Assembly: GCA_030425685.1 (NCBI GenBank)
Contig: JAUIAD010000005.1
Location: 97,093 to 161,092 of the forward strand
Direction of reading: 5' to 3'
DNA: 64,000 bases
Origin: Gammaproteobacteria bacterium
Lineage (GTDB): Bacteria > Pseudomonadota > Gammaproteobacteria > Coxiellales > Coxiellaceae
Shown: positions 43,723 through 53,048 of the stretch, one piece after another
Numbering within the stretch: position 1 is the stretch's first letter
How the letters are laid out: each line of letters starts with the position of its first letter
Made by a program: the position numbers and the translations under genes
The notes under the pieces: generated by a model
Seen by the model: the letters and a program-made list of their open reading frames with translations, nothing else
What the model was told of the DNA's origin: nothing
Database searches by the model: none

Positions 43723-44943
43723 ATGCCAATGAAGTGTAAGTCATTTTTGTTAAAGGCAATTTGCATTGTCCTCTTAACCCTTCCGAAGGCAATGGCAAAT
43801 TTCCAATACATGTCTGCCGAACACATGTTTATAGGAGATGATATTACCTTGTCATTCCCAGATAAAAAAATCTCCGGTAGTAATTTTACATTTCAATTAA
43901 AAAATGGCAGTAAATTATCATATGGTGATTTGGTGGCTATGCCTGACTATTATGGAGTGCCTGGTCAAGCCATTTCATCAGCCTTAACGGATGAAGAAAA
44001 AATAAAGCGATTTAACATTGCTTTTACCCAGATGGATAGCGATGAAAATTTCTCAGCATTAAATGCCATTATTCAAGATGAGAAACGGCAAGTTGAACAA
44101 GCGCTAAAGCAAGGCGCTGATCCGCAAAAAGTATATAGTGATCTTGGTTTTAAGGAAAGTATGGCAATAGCGCAAGCAACAAATTATCGCTCGATTCAGT
44201 TGGCATTGGTTTGTTACGATCATTTTAGGAAAGATGCCTTGACTGCTTATTCAATAGGGCATCGCATTGCGGTGAAAGAGGCTATAAGTGCTTATTATGT
44301 TGTCCATAACCTGCCAGGCAAAAATAACAAAGCCAGTAGTATCATTGCGCAGTGTTATCAGCAAAAAAATACAAATGACTGTTTGATAGACTCTGCCAAT
44401 ACGATGTTAAGAAAAGCATATGCTTTTAATGCCTTTGCCTCACACTTTTTAACAGATCGCTTTGCAGCAGGGCATATCCGCACCCCTTTGCGTGAAGTGC
44501 ATGACCATGCGATACCAATGGGTGTAGTTGGTTCTCGTGCAGCTAACTTAATGCATAATGAAGATAATACACAGGGTGTGATTGTTAAAAATGCTTTGGG
44601 AGAAGAGTGGGTCGCTTATGGTGATACCATGTATTTTGGTGATGCTAATAAAGAGAATAAAGCTCAGTTAGCTAAGGTGATGCAAAAGTCAGCAGATGAA
44701 ATCTATCAAGCATTTTTGCAAGGGCGTGACACAGATCCAGCTTCAGCGCAGTTATTTTTATCCGTTCCTTATGCTTTGCCACCACAAACTAAGCTTAATG
44801 ATCGTGTACAAACAGAGCCGTTATTCTCAATGATTGGTGATACCGTTTTTGTGCGAGCGTCAGTTTGTCATCCAAATGATTTTTCTAAACCTAAGTCGGT
44901 ATGGACAGCAGCGCAAGTGATTTCTGATAGTGGTAATTGCTAA
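43723..44943 (+). CDS. Secreted phospholipase C-like zinc enzyme (P. fluorescens / Legionella Plc type)
   Basis: 406 residues with a signal peptide cleaved near AMA-NFQ (about residue 26). The core ASHFLTDRFAAGHIRTP with H241, D245 and H251, followed by HDH (260-262), then LMHNEDNTQG and GEEWVAYGD, resembles the zinc-dependent phosphatidylcholine phospholipases C described in Pseudomonas fluorescens and as PlcA/PlcB/PlcC in Legionella. Those hydrolyse membrane phospholipids, some inside host cells. The His/Asp set would bind zinc. The name rests on motif memory, not on a search. Starts MPMK with GAGGA upstream. Stands alone after comM. Confidence 0.65.
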   Translation: MPMKCKSFLLKAICIVLLTLPKAMANFQYMSAEHMFIGDDITLSFPDKKISGSNFTFQLKNGSKLSYGDLVAMPDYYGVPGQAISSALTDEEKIKRFNIAFTQMDSDENFSALNAIIQDEKRQVEQALKQGADPQKVYSDLGFKESMAIAQATNYRSIQLALVCYDHFRKDALTAYSIGHRIAVKEAISAYYVVHNLPGKNNKASSIIAQCYQQKNTNDCLIDSANTMLRKAYAFNAFASHFLTDRFAAGHIRTPLREVHDHAIPMGVVGSRAANLMHNEDNTQGVIVKNALGEEWVAYGDTMYFGDANKENKAQLAKVMQKSADEIYQAFLQGRDTDPASAQLFLSVPYALPPQTKLNDRVQTEPLFSMIGDTVFVRASVCHPNDFSKPKSVWTAAQVISDSGNC

Positions 44944-45255
44944 AATCTTAGTTAGGATATCGCGTTGTCGATTGTTGCGAGCTTTAAAGGAATTTTACGC
45001 TCATAGATGGAAACAGCTCACAGCTAAGGTGGCTGTTGAAATCTGAGGTTCTGTTAGTCACCAAGCCAGCCCTTTATTACGCGGCGGGCGCTACGAAACG
45101 GCGACCGCCGCCCTTTCGTAGCGCCCGCCGCGTAACAAAAGGCTGCAGCACGGAGTTTATTCTATCTCTAGCAATTTATGCGGCTTGATTTCTCCAGTTT
45201 TAGGCCTTAGTGCCAAGCTTGGGTAGGGCATGGAGTCGTTTATCATATCAGGTCA
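44944..45255. repeat. Intergenic palindrome, 22-bp perfect arms (TTACGCGG element)
   Basis: Between the convergent plc-like and ubiB genes, 45077-45098 (TTACGCGGCGGGCGCTACGAAA) pairs perfectly with 45114-45135 around a GC-rich 15-nt loop. A diverged half-copy is at 16747. It may serve as bidirectional terminator. The rest of the spacer shows nothing. Confidence 0.75.
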
Positions 45256-46908
45256 TTACTTATGATCAGGCGAGGAGGGGATGGCCCAGCCAACAACCAG
45301 CAGTACAAAAGCGGCTGACCCACTGACCCAGCTGAATACGTGATTTGTAGGAGTGGTAAAAAAGGTGGTAATTGCGGTGATAGCAAAAGCAAAACCACTA
45401 CCCAGCAAGAAGCTGCGTTTTTTCGGTTGCCTAGCAATGACTTGTGGGTTATTTTTTGTCGGATAACTTTTGCTATATTGCTGCTCCCAGCGGACTTGCT
45501 CGATGATATCTGTTGCTAGCGGTGGGGCTTTTAATAATTTATTGAGCGTGCCCGGCAAGCCTTTCATTGTTCGTTCAGCCAAATCTTTGAGGCTATATTG
45601 TTTGCGAATCGATTTTTCAAGAAATGGTTTTGCCGTGGTCCACAGGTCAAGGTCGGGATAAAGCTGACGACCTAAGCCTTCAATGCTAAGCAATGTTTTT
45701 TGCAATAACATCAGCTGAGGCTGTAATTCCATGTTGAAGCGTTCTGCCGTTCTAAAGAGACGTAATAATAACTGCCCAAATGAAATATCTTTCAACGGCT
45801 TTTCGAAAATAGGTTCGCAGACAGTGCGAATGGCTGATTCAAATTCATCGACGCGGGTATCAACTGGCACCCAGCCCGATTCAACGTGCAGCAAAGCCAC
45901 CTTACGGTAGTCGCGCTTAAAAAAGGCAAGCAAGTTTTCCGCGAGGTATCTTTGATCAGACGGGCTCAATGTGCCCATAATACCAAAGTCAACGCCTAAG
46001 TAACGGGGGTTTTCTGGATTGCTGGTATCAACAAATAAATTGCCAGGGTGCATATCAGCATGAAAAAAACTGTCACGTAACACTTGCGTAAAGAAAATCT
46101 CAACCCCATATTCAGCGAGCTTTTTCATATTAGTGTTAGCATCTTTTAACGCTTTGACATCGGAGATGCGAATGCCGTGTATGCGCTCCATGACCATGAC
46201 ATCTTTGCGTGCAAAGTCCCAATAAATTTTGGGGACATACATCATGGTTGAGTTTGTAAAATTTCGCCGTAATTGCGAGGCATTGGCTGCTTCACGCATC
46301 AAATCCATTTCATCTAAAAGGGTTTTTTCAAATTCACTAATCAGTGCTACAGGTTTAAGTCGCCGTCCTTGTTTCCAAAAGCGTTGTGCTAGCTTAGCGC
46401 CAAGGTACATTAAACCAATATCATTATTGATTGTTTTTATTAGATTAGGGCGCAGTACTTTAACAATAACTTCACTGCCATCCTGTAATGTTGCCGCATG
46501 TACTTGTGCGATCGACGCTGATGCTAATGGTTTGGTATCAAATGTGGCGAAGCATTCTTCAATTTTTTTACCAAGCGATGCTTCAATAAGTTGTCGTGCT
46601 AATTTGTTATCAAAGGGAGGTACTTGATCTTGTAGCTTGGCCAACTCTTCAATAATATCTTTCGGCAACAAGTCTTGTCGTGTTGATAGCAATTGGCCAA
46701 ACTTAACAAAGATAGGGCCAAGTTTCTCCAGCGCTTTGCGAATGACGGCGCCGCGGCTAGCTTCTTTATCAGTAAAACGCCATGGGTTTAAGTAGCTTAA
46801 TGCACGTAAAGAAGTTGATTTTGTGCCAACTAAGGATGGTCTTAAGCCATATTGAATAAGGGTTTTATTAATGCGCATTAATCTGATAAGTTGAATAGGC
46901 CTAATCAT
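45256..46908 (-). CDS. ubiB: Ubiquinone biosynthesis protein UbiB
   Basis: Atypical ABC1/ADCK protein kinase-like protein of 550 residues that drives ubiquinone synthesis, probably through ATPase activity on lipid intermediates. Visible: GPIFVKFGQLLSTR (KxGQ motif), the Ala-rich loop LASASIAQVHAA, EANASQLRRNF, HADMHPGNLF and VDFGIMG (catalytic and metal residues), and two C-terminal transmembrane helices. Third gene of the ubiE-ubiJ-ubiB operon, 12 bp after ubiJ. Confidence 0.96.
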   Translation of the reverse strand: MIRPIQLIRLMRINKTLIQYGLRPSLVGTKSTSLRALSYLNPWRFTDKEASRGAVIRKALEKLGPIFVKFGQLLSTRQDLLPKDIIEELAKLQDQVPPFDNKLARQLIEASLGKKIEECFATFDTKPLASASIAQVHAATLQDGSEVIVKVLRPNLIKTINNDIGLMYLGAKLAQRFWKQGRRLKPVALISEFEKTLLDEMDLMREAANASQLRRNFTNSTMMYVPKIYWDFARKDVMVMERIHGIRISDVKALKDANTNMKKLAEYGVEIFFTQVLRDSFFHADMHPGNLFVDTSNPENPRYLGVDFGIMGTLSPSDQRYLAENLLAFFKRDYRKVALLHVESGWVPVDTRVDEFESAIRTVCEPIFEKPLKDISFGQLLLRLFRTAERFNMELQPQLMLLQKTLLSIEGLGRQLYPDLDLWTTAKPFLEKSIRKQYSLKDLAERTMKGLPGTLNKLLKAPPLATDIIEQVRWEQQYSKSYPTKNNPQVIARQPKKRSFLLGSGFAFAITAITTFFTTPTNHVFSWVSGSAAFVLLVVGWAIPSSPDHK

Positions 46909-46920
46909 TACGTGTTCCAG

Positions 46921-47535
46921 TTATTCCATGTTATTTCTTTTTGCCAGTAGGCGGTTAAGCCGTGCTTCAGCGCGATCAACATCGTTTCTTAAGATGCTGA
47001 CATCTTCAACAAATTGCTCAACCTCTCTTGCCGTTGGTACTTGTTTGCTTTCAGATTGTAAAAACTCTTTAACGTTTTGACCGAGTGTGCTTGCGGTGTT
47101 TTTACCAATATCCAGTATGCGTTTAAAGCTGCTGCTGATTTTATGGGCGGCAATATCGCCAACAAAGCGGGATAAATGCTCTTCCCAGTCGATATCAATA
47201 TTGCTAAAGATATCTCTAACTTCTTCACCGAGCTCCATATCACCACTAATTTCAATTTTATTTTTAAATAATGCTGGATTAGCGCCTTTTGCAATGCCTA
47301 GGTTAAACAAACTGTTGAGGGTGCCAGAAATAATGGCGTCTGCCTCGTTATCGTGGCGCTTGTTAAGCTCAATACCATTTTGGTTGGGCAAGACATAAAA
47401 TTTTGTGTTCCAGTCAGAAATTTCAAATAGAATGGCTTTGCCTGAGAGTTTGGCAAGGCGCGCAATGGTGTCTGGGTCTAGGCGCAAGTATGAATTAATG
47501 GCTGCTTCTAAACTTTGTAAGGCAAATGACATCAT
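46921..47535 (-). CDS. ubiJ: Ubiquinone biosynthesis accessory factor UbiJ
   Basis: 204 residues. The N-terminal SCP2-type lipid-binding domain (about 15-110) is followed by a C-terminal coiled coil (REVEQFVEDVSILRNDVDRA) that contacts UbiK in E. coli. The start ATG overlaps the ubiE stop as TAATG, implying translational coupling; a second ATG is the next codon. Low sequence conservation but firm context between ubiE and ubiB. Confidence 0.9.
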   Translation of the reverse strand: MMSFALQSLEAAINSYLRLDPDTIARLAKLSGKAILFEISDWNTKFYVLPNQNGIELNKRHDNEADAIISGTLNSLFNLGIAKGANPALFKNKIEISGDMELGEEVRDIFSNIDIDWEEHLSRFVGDIAAHKISSSFKRILDIGKNTASTLGQNVKEFLQSESKQVPTAREVEQFVEDVSILRNDVDRAEARLNRLLAKRNNME

Positions 47536-48290
47536 TAGTATTTATACCCTGTATGTGCTGCGACAATACCGCCGCTAAGATTGTGATACTCACAGTTCTC
47601 AAAGCCGGCATCTTGCATCATTTTTTTAAGCGTTTCTTGGTTTGGGTGCATGCGAATAGATTCTGCTAGATAGCGATAACTCTCTTCATCATCGGCGACC
47701 CATTTTCCCATCATTGGTAACAGTTTAAAGGAGTACGCATCATATATTTGTTTTAAGCCAGGTAGTTTAGGGGTAGAGAATTCGAGAATTAATAATTTGC
47801 CACCTGGTTTTAAGGATTTAAACATCGAGCGCAGGGCTTGGTCTTTATCAGTGACGTTTCTTAGGCCAAAGCCAATAATAATGCGGTCAAAATAATTGCG
47901 GGGGAAAGGTAAACTTTCAGCATCTGCTTGGACAAAAGAAATATTATCAACGAGATTACGATCAATTAAGCGGTCTCGCCCGACAGATAGCATGGCATTA
48001 TTAATATCAGCAATTATCACGTTGCCATCATCGCCCACTAAGGGGCTAATTTTTGCCGCCAAATCACCTGTGCCGCCGGCAAGGTCTAGCACATTTTGTC
48101 CTCGGCGAAAGCCACATAAGTTGATCGAAAAATGTTTCCAGAAGCGATGGATGCCAAAAGACATCAAGTCGTTCATTAAGTCATATTTTTGAGCAACCGA
48201 GTGAAAAACCTCGCGGACTTTGCTCGCCTTTTCAGCAACTTTAACTTCTTGAAAGCCAAAGTGTGTGGTTTTGTTTTCATCAGAGTTCAT
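47535..48290 (-). CDS. ubiE: Ubiquinone/menaquinone C-methyltransferase UbiE
   Basis: SAM-dependent methyltransferase of 251 residues acting on demethoxyubiquinol (and demethylmenaquinol). Motifs: [28 protein letters not shown], the SAM site [23 protein letters not shown] and LEFSTP. The open frame continues 21 codons upstream to a TTG, but [14 protein letters not shown] aligns with the family start, so the ATG at 48290 is used. First gene of the operon; divergent from the Rpn gene. Confidence 0.96.
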   Translation of the reverse strand: MNSDENKTTHFGFQEVKVAEKASKVREVFHSVAQKYDLMNDLMSFGIHRFWKHFSINLCGFRRGQNVLDLAGGTGDLAAKISPLVGDDGNVIIADINNAMLSVGRDRLIDRNLVDNISFVQADAESLPFPRNYFDRIIIGFGLRNVTDKDQALRSMFKSLKPGGKLLILEFSTPKLPGLKQIYDAYSFKLLPMMGKWVADDEESYRYLAESIRMHPNQETLKKMMQDAGFENCEYHNLSGGIVAAHTGYKY

Positions 48291-48438
48291 GGGGCTATCA
48301 TAGCGCGGCAAACATAGCTGAACAAGCTTCAGCATTGTCAAAGTTGTGAGCAAACTACGGTATGGCTTTAAATATTAACAGGGGTATGATGGTTTCTTCT
48401 GAGGGTTTGTGAATGATTGGAAGGAAAGGGGTTTGCCA

Positions 48439-49392
48439 ATGTCGCACACGATTCACCAGGCGTCTGACAAGTATTTTAAACAGTCATTGCAAGAGATTGT
48501 TGTTGCTAAGGAGCTCTTTGAGCAGCATTTACCGGTAGAAATATTTAATGAAGTGCGATGGGATTCTTTGAAGTTAAGCAAAGAGACAGCGATTGATAAT
48601 ACGTATAAAGCATATGCAGCAGATGTTGTCTATGAAGCAAAGATGAAAGGTGACAATGATATGTATTTTACTTTGTTGTGTGAGCATCAGAGTAGAATAG
48701 ATCATTGGATGGCCTTACGGATACTAAATTATAGTTTGCACTTAATTAACCGCCATCATGATCAACACCCAAAGTCGAGTTTGCCCTGGGTGTACCCCCT
48801 GGTAATTTATGATGGTAAAAAGCAGTGGGATGCAGAAAAAGATTTATTTGTTTTGTTTGGTGAACAGTCAGAAAATGTTCGTCGTACTTGGACTCGTTAT
48901 CAATTAATCGATTTGCAGCGTTTAGAAGATGATGATTTATATAAACGATTTTATTCGGGGCTGTTTCAGTATGTCCTTAAGCATAAAGAAATTAAAAAAT
49001 TCCGTGCCTATCTTGAGGTGGTGTTTCCTTGGTTAATAAATTTGGAATGCTGTGATAAAATTAACTACGCTTCTTTAACATTGCAATATATTGTAAGTGA
49101 TATTGAGAAAAGCGAAGACGAAGCCTTGTTTACTGAGTATGTTGATAAATTTCTTTCTAATCAATTAAGGAGGGCAGGTATGACATTGGCTGAAAATTTT
49201 GAACAAAATGGTTTTGATAAAGGGATGATTCGTGGTCGGCAAGAAGGTCGGCAAGAAGGTCGGGATGAAGGCCGTAAAGAAGAACGTTTATTGCTAGCAC
49301 GAAAAATGTTGGCGAGTGGTTTTGATGTTGCTGTAGTTTGTCAACTGACAGGCTTATCTGAAGAGGAAATTCTGCTTTTAGAAAAAGTGTAG
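48439..49392 (+). CDS. Rpn-family recombination-promoting nuclease / YhgA-like
   Basis: 317 residues. The N-terminal PD-(D/E)xK nuclease core shows ADVVYEAKMK...LLCEHQS, and is followed by WMALRILNYSLHL and WVYPLVIYDGKKQW as in RpnA-E. The C-terminus has a charged tandem GRQEG-RQEG-RDEG-RKEE stretch and a short helical end (VCQLTGLSEEEI). Rpn proteins cleave DNA and stimulate RecA-independent recombination; they often spread horizontally. GTG at 48409 is in frame, but GGAAAGGGG precedes the ATG at 48439, which is preferred. Confidence 0.87.
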   Translation: MSHTIHQASDKYFKQSLQEIVVAKELFEQHLPVEIFNEVRWDSLKLSKETAIDNTYKAYAADVVYEAKMKGDNDMYFTLLCEHQSRIDHWMALRILNYSLHLINRHHDQHPKSSLPWVYPLVIYDGKKQWDAEKDLFVLFGEQSENVRRTWTRYQLIDLQRLEDDDLYKRFYSGLFQYVLKHKEIKKFRAYLEVVFPWLINLECCDKINYASLTLQYIVSDIEKSEDEALFTEYVDKFLSNQLRRAGMTLAENFEQNGFDKGMIRGRQEGRQEGRDEGRKEERLLLARKMLASGFDVAVVCQLTGLSEEEILLLEKV

Positions 49393-49425
49393 GTAAGAAT
49401 ATGGCGCTTAAAAGAGCGTTGTAAC

Positions 49426-49462
49426 GGTTCAGGGCATATAAAAAAGCTATATGCCCTGAACC
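49426..49462. terminator. Bidirectional terminator between rpn-like gene and hslU
   Basis: GGTTCAGGGCATATA (49426-49440) and TATATGCCCTGAACC (49448-49462) form a perfect 15-bp stem with a 7-nt loop, between the convergent gene ends at 49392 and 49471. Related in sequence to the CCCTGAGCTGTTA repeats. Confidence 0.7.
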
Positions 49463-49470
49463 ATTATCAG

Positions 49471-50886
49471 TTAGAGAATGTAACGACTTAAATCTTCATC
49501 TTCCGCTAGTTTCTCAAGTTTGCGATTAACATAACCTTTATCAATTTTAACAGACTCACCGGCTTTATCACTGGCATCAAAAGAAATTTCTTCCAGTAAA
49601 CGTTCCATAATGGTATGTAAACGACGTGCGCCAATATTTTCAGAGCGATCATTGACATGGTAGGCAATTTCCGCAAGGCGGCGGACACCGTCTTTGGTGA
49701 ACTTAATGTTAAAGGCTTCGGTTTTAAGCAGTTCAGTATATTGCTCTGTTAGCGAAGCTTTCGGTTCGGTAAGAATGCGAATAAAGTCCTCTGCCGTCAA
49801 TGCTTGTAGTTCCACACGGATGGGGAATCGGCCTTGTAGTTCTGGGATAAGATCAGAAGGTTTTGCTAAATGAAAAGCACCAGAGCCAATAAATAAAATA
49901 TGGTCTGTTTTAATCATGCCGTATTTGGTAAATACTGTTGAGCCTTCTACCAAGGGTAACAGGTCACGCTGCACACCTTCGCGCGATACTTCACCGCCTG
50001 AGGTATGACTGCTTTTTACAATCTTATCGATTTCATCTAAAAAGACGATACCATTTTGTTCAACGCTTTCTAATGCGCTGGAGCGAATCTCATCTTCATT
50101 AACCAGCTTGGCTGCTTCATCTTCCTGTAGTTGTTTTAAAGCATCTTTGACTTTTAATCGACGAGGTTTACCGCGGCGATCAGACATATTTTGCATCATA
50201 TTTTGTAATTGGCCGACCATTTCTTCCATACCAGGAGGGCCCATGATTTCCACATTGGATGCATTGCCAAGAATTTCAACTTCAATTTCTTTTTCGTCAA
50301 GGTCGCCATTGCGTAATTTTTTACGGAAAAGTTGTCGTGTTGCTGATTCTTTATCAGCGGTGGTGTCTTCTTCATCTTTGGGTTCACCAGAGAAGCTGCC
50401 ACGTGCTTGTGGTACTAAGCTATCTAGAACACGCTCTTCGGCAGCTTCTTTAGCTAGGGCTTGCACATTAACCATCGCTTTTTCACGTGCGCGCTTGACC
50501 GAGACCTCAATTAAATCACGAATGATTTGCTCAACGTCACGACCAACGTAACCTACTTCAGTGAATTTTGTTGCTTCCACTTTGATAAAAGGGGCATCTG
50601 CTAAATGAGACAGTCGACGGGCGATTTCAGTTTTACCAACACCGGTTGGGCCGATCATGAGAATATTTTTGGGGGTAATTTCACGACGCAGCTCCTCTGG
50701 CAGTTGCATGCGGCGCCAGCGGTTACGTAATGCAATGGCGACAGCACGTTTAGCATCGTCTTGGCCGATAATATATTTATCCAGTTCTGCCACTATTTCT
50801 CGCGGCGTCATGGTGATCTTATCAGCAATGGCGAGCATGCTAGAGTTATTAGTTGTTTCAGTTGTTTCAGTTATTGTATTAGGCAT
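49471..50886 (-). CDS. hslU: ATP-dependent protease ATPase subunit HslU
   Basis: AAA+ unfoldase that feeds substrates to HslV; 471 residues. [21 protein letters not shown] opens the conserved part, Walker [10 protein letters not shown], the [14 protein letters not shown] pore loop, Walker [11 protein letters not shown], and the C-terminal [15 protein letters not shown] that docks into HslV. Before the conserved start there is an unusual Thr/Glu-rich extension ([11 protein letters not shown]). AAGTGGA favours the ATG at 50886 over GTG 50898. 20 bp downstream of hslV. Confidence 0.96.
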   Translation of the reverse strand: MPNTITETTETTNNSSMLAIADKITMTPREIVAELDKYIIGQDDAKRAVAIALRNRWRRMQLPEELRREITPKNILMIGPTGVGKTEIARRLSHLADAPFIKVEATKFTEVGYVGRDVEQIIRDLIEVSVKRAREKAMVNVQALAKEAAEERVLDSLVPQARGSFSGEPKDEEDTTADKESATRQLFRKKLRNGDLDEKEIEVEILGNASNVEIMGPPGMEEMVGQLQNMMQNMSDRRGKPRRLKVKDALKQLQEDEAAKLVNEDEIRSSALESVEQNGIVFLDEIDKIVKSSHTSGGEVSREGVQRDLLPLVEGSTVFTKYGMIKTDHILFIGSGAFHLAKPSDLIPELQGRFPIRVELQALTAEDFIRILTEPKASLTEQYTELLKTEAFNIKFTKDGVRRLAEIAYHVNDRSENIGARRLHTIMERLLEEISFDASDKAGESVKIDKGYVNRKLEKLAEDEDLSRYIL

Positions 50887-50906
50887 AGCAAGTTCCACTT
50901 AAAAAA

Positions 50907-51452
50907 TTAGGATTTACTGTCGAGTTCTTCGATTGTAAAGTTATGGTTGGTATAAACGCAGACATCACCCGCGATGGTTAACGCTTTTTCGACAATCTTA
51001 CGAGCACTGAGCTTTGTGTTTTGTAACAAAGCCTTAGCAGCCGATTGAGCGAAATGCCCACCAGAACCGATCGCCATTAGGCTTTCTTCTGGCTCAATGA
51101 CGTCGCCATTTCCTGTAATAATTAACGATGCTTTTTCATCAGCAACACACAAAAGGGCTTCCAGGCGCCGTAGCATTTTGTCGGTGCGCCAGTCTTTAGC
51201 AAGCTCTACAGCAGCGCGGGTTAAATTGCCCTGGTGTTTTTCAAGCTTGCCTTCAAAGCGTTCGAATAGTGTAAAAGCATCCGCTGTGCCGCCGGCAAAG
51301 CCTGCCAGTACTCTCTCATTGTAAAGGCGCCTTACTTTGCGGGCATTGCCCTTCATAACGGTATTGCCCAGCGAGACCTGGCCATCGCCACCAATGACTA
51401 CTTTGCCATTGCGACGGACGGAGAGAATGGTAGTTCCGCGATATTGTTCCAA
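50907..51452 (-). CDS. hslV: ATP-dependent protease peptidase subunit HslV
   Basis: Threonine protease of 181 residues forming a double hexamer with Hsl[23 protein letters not shown] contains the catalytic Thr exposed after removal of a short N-terminal peptide; [27 protein letters not shown] and IGSGG are conserved. The start codon is TTG (51452-51450), with GGAGG 7 nt upstream and no ATG in a suitable place. hslV-hslU operon. Confidence 0.96.
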   Translation of the reverse strand: MEQYRGTTILSVRRNGKVVIGGDGQVSLGNTVMKGNARKVRRLYNERVLAGFAGGTADAFTLFERFEGKLEKHQGNLTRAAVELAKDWRTDKMLRRLEALLCVADEKASLIITGNGDVIEPEESLMAIGSGGHFAQSAAKALLQNTKLSARKIVEKALTIAGDVCVYTNHNFTIEELDSKS

Positions 51453-51580
51453 AGTGAGCCTCCAAAAGTATAAAAATTAAACATTTAGCTAATAGATTAG
51501 CCGATAATGAAGTATTTGGGGGTGCTACTATACTTTTTCAACCCACTTCAAAGGGTATAGATGTGAAGAAAAAGGAGCAA

Positions 51581-51613
51581 TTTAACTTCCACTTAATATT
51601 GGTGCGGTAGGAT
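51581..51613 (+). promoter_or_regulatory. PmrA-box-like promoter
   Basis: TTTAACTTC-CA-CTTAATATT (51581-51600): the second half is a perfect half-site and the first matches 5 of 9. After 7 nt comes TAGGAT (51608-51613) as -10. Upstream of the small paralogous pair. Confidence 0.5.
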
Positions 51614-51658
51614 AGTTCTACTTAAGTCATGTAAAAGTTAATACGTTGAGGGGGAAAT

Positions 51659-52156
51659 ATGGGGACTTGGTTTACGGCTTTTTGGAGCTGTGGTGCAACA
51701 ACAGCAACACGCGAATCGTTGGCGCAAGATATATTAGGTGATTTTTTCGAAAGATTTCATAGCGAATATTCTGAAAGTGCGCAAGAGCTATTTAAGTTTA
51801 AAGAGTGGCGGAGTTACTGCTTAGATAATGAGGTTGGTTTACTTAAAGGCACTGCAAGTCATATTTTGGCCCAGGCTGTCATATCAGCCGTTAAGCAATT
51901 GTTTCCTGACCCCAGTAATGCCTTTTATCGCTTAGAAACAAGTAAGCGTGAGAGGAAAGATTTTCGCAATGAGGTTGTTGAAGGTCTGCTTTCCCTTATG
52001 GAAAGGGTGAGAAAAGATAAGTCGATGGGCTCTAAAGGCCAGCAGGTTGTGGACAAGCTATTGAAGGATGCTGCACAGGCACATTTTGATAGGTATGCAG
52101 AGACATTTGAGAGCGTTGGAGCACTAGCTGCCATGACAATTAATGGTGGTGTTTAA
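51659..52156 (+). CDS. Unknown 165-residue protein, first of a paralogous pair
   Basis: Helical soluble protein with no recognised domain. The segment NAFYRLETSKRERKDFRNEV is shared with the next protein (NAYRTQTSKKQRSDFRNQV), preceded in both by an amphipathic helix (ISAVKQLFP / RSALKEVVYP), which defines a small local family. ATG preceded by GAGGGGG. PmrA-box-like promoter upstream, so a short effector is possible; no signal peptide. Confidence 0.65.
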   Translation: MGTWFTAFWSCGATTATRESLAQDILGDFFERFHSEYSESAQELFKFKEWRSYCLDNEVGLLKGTASHILAQAVISAVKQLFPDPSNAFYRLETSKRERKDFRNEVVEGLLSLMERVRKDKSMGSKGQQVVDKLLKDAAQAHFDRYAETFESVGALAAMTINGGV

Positions 52157-52260
52157 TACATTTTTTTAACCTTAAGCGAGTTAGTAGCAAACGTAAAGAT
52201 ATAGGCAGGACATCATATTCTAAGGAGAGACGATTTAGATAAATAGAAGAGGTATATAAT

Positions 52261-52956
52261 ATGAGAGCAGTTGTAGGATTTTTTCAGGGTGTGGTAAAAA
52301 AAGGAGGCACATCAGATGGATCAACAGAAGCCGCAGATAAGATAATGAATTTATTGCAGAGCCAAGTATCCCAAGATCAATGTCGTACATTGTTTACTGA
52401 AAAAGAGCTTCTTGACGATGGTTGGGATCATGTCCCCTTTGGCGTGACAAAAGGAACGTTAAGTAATGACATCTCCATGCAGCTAAGATCAGCGCTTAAG
52501 GAAGTTGTATATCCAAATAACGCGTATCGAACCCAGACATCTAAAAAACAACGAAGCGACTTTCGTAATCAAGTCAGTCAGCAGTTACATAACCACTTAA
52601 AGAGTTGGTTTCAGTCATGTGATGATCTTGTTACAGAGCTAGGAAGTTTAAAAGCTGAGTTTGCCGCTGAGCTAAAAGCCCCGGTAAGCGAGGATGGTGC
52701 CACCGAAATGGGTAGTGTGGCTGCAGCAAAAGATTTACCACGTTTTGAAATGTTTAAAGAGTTGGAGCGTGTCGGTATTGTAAGTGAAGATGCTGACAAG
52801 CCTATTCAATATGGCCAATATAAGGCAAGAACAAGAGCGAGCACAAAAGAGTTTGCCGATGTTGTAAAGGATGTTGTCACCAAGGCAGCAGCAGAACAAC
52901 TTAATTTAGGTGTTGACAGCGAAGCAAAAGCATCTGTTGTTGCTGCCCTAAAATAA
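52261..52956 (+). CDS. Unknown 231-residue protein, second of a paralogous pair
   Basis: Shares with the 51659 protein the helix plus TSKxxRxDFRN block (residues about 85-115). The C-terminal half is specific (AKDLPRFEMFKELERVGI...TRASTKEFADVV) and ends in an Ala-rich helix. ATG after AGAGG. The 104-bp gap lacks a convincing promoter box, so it may be expressed with its neighbour. Its first residues MRAV resemble those of other effector candidates here, which is probably chance. Confidence 0.65.
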   Translation: MRAVVGFFQGVVKKGGTSDGSTEAADKIMNLLQSQVSQDQCRTLFTEKELLDDGWDHVPFGVTKGTLSNDISMQLRSALKEVVYPNNAYRTQTSKKQRSDFRNQVSQQLHNHLKSWFQSCDDLVTELGSLKAEFAAELKAPVSEDGATEMGSVAAAKDLPRFEMFKELERVGIVSEDADKPIQYGQYKARTRASTKEFADVVKDVVTKAAAEQLNLGVDSEAKASVVAALK

Positions 52957-53048
52957 ACTTTCCTTTCGTGCTAAAAATACCCTAGGGCAAGCATCAGCAG
53001 TTAGGTGCAGCATGGTGCTTGTGCCCGTTAGGGTATAAACCAGTCTTA

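Noticed and set aside
46229..46627. 132-codon plus-strand ORF opposite ubiB
   Set aside because: Antisense to the UbiB kinase-like core; no independent support.
48409..48438. GTG start for the Rpn-like gene
   Set aside because: The ATG at 48439 has the better-spaced GGAAAGGGG site and matches the family start.
50108..50551. 147-codon plus-strand ORF opposite hslU
   Set aside because: Antisense to conserved HslU sequence, Ser/Arg-rich shadow composition.
52157..52260. PmrA box before the 52261 gene
   Set aside because: A partial CTTAAGCGA half-site lacks a partner half and a -10 at the expected spacing.
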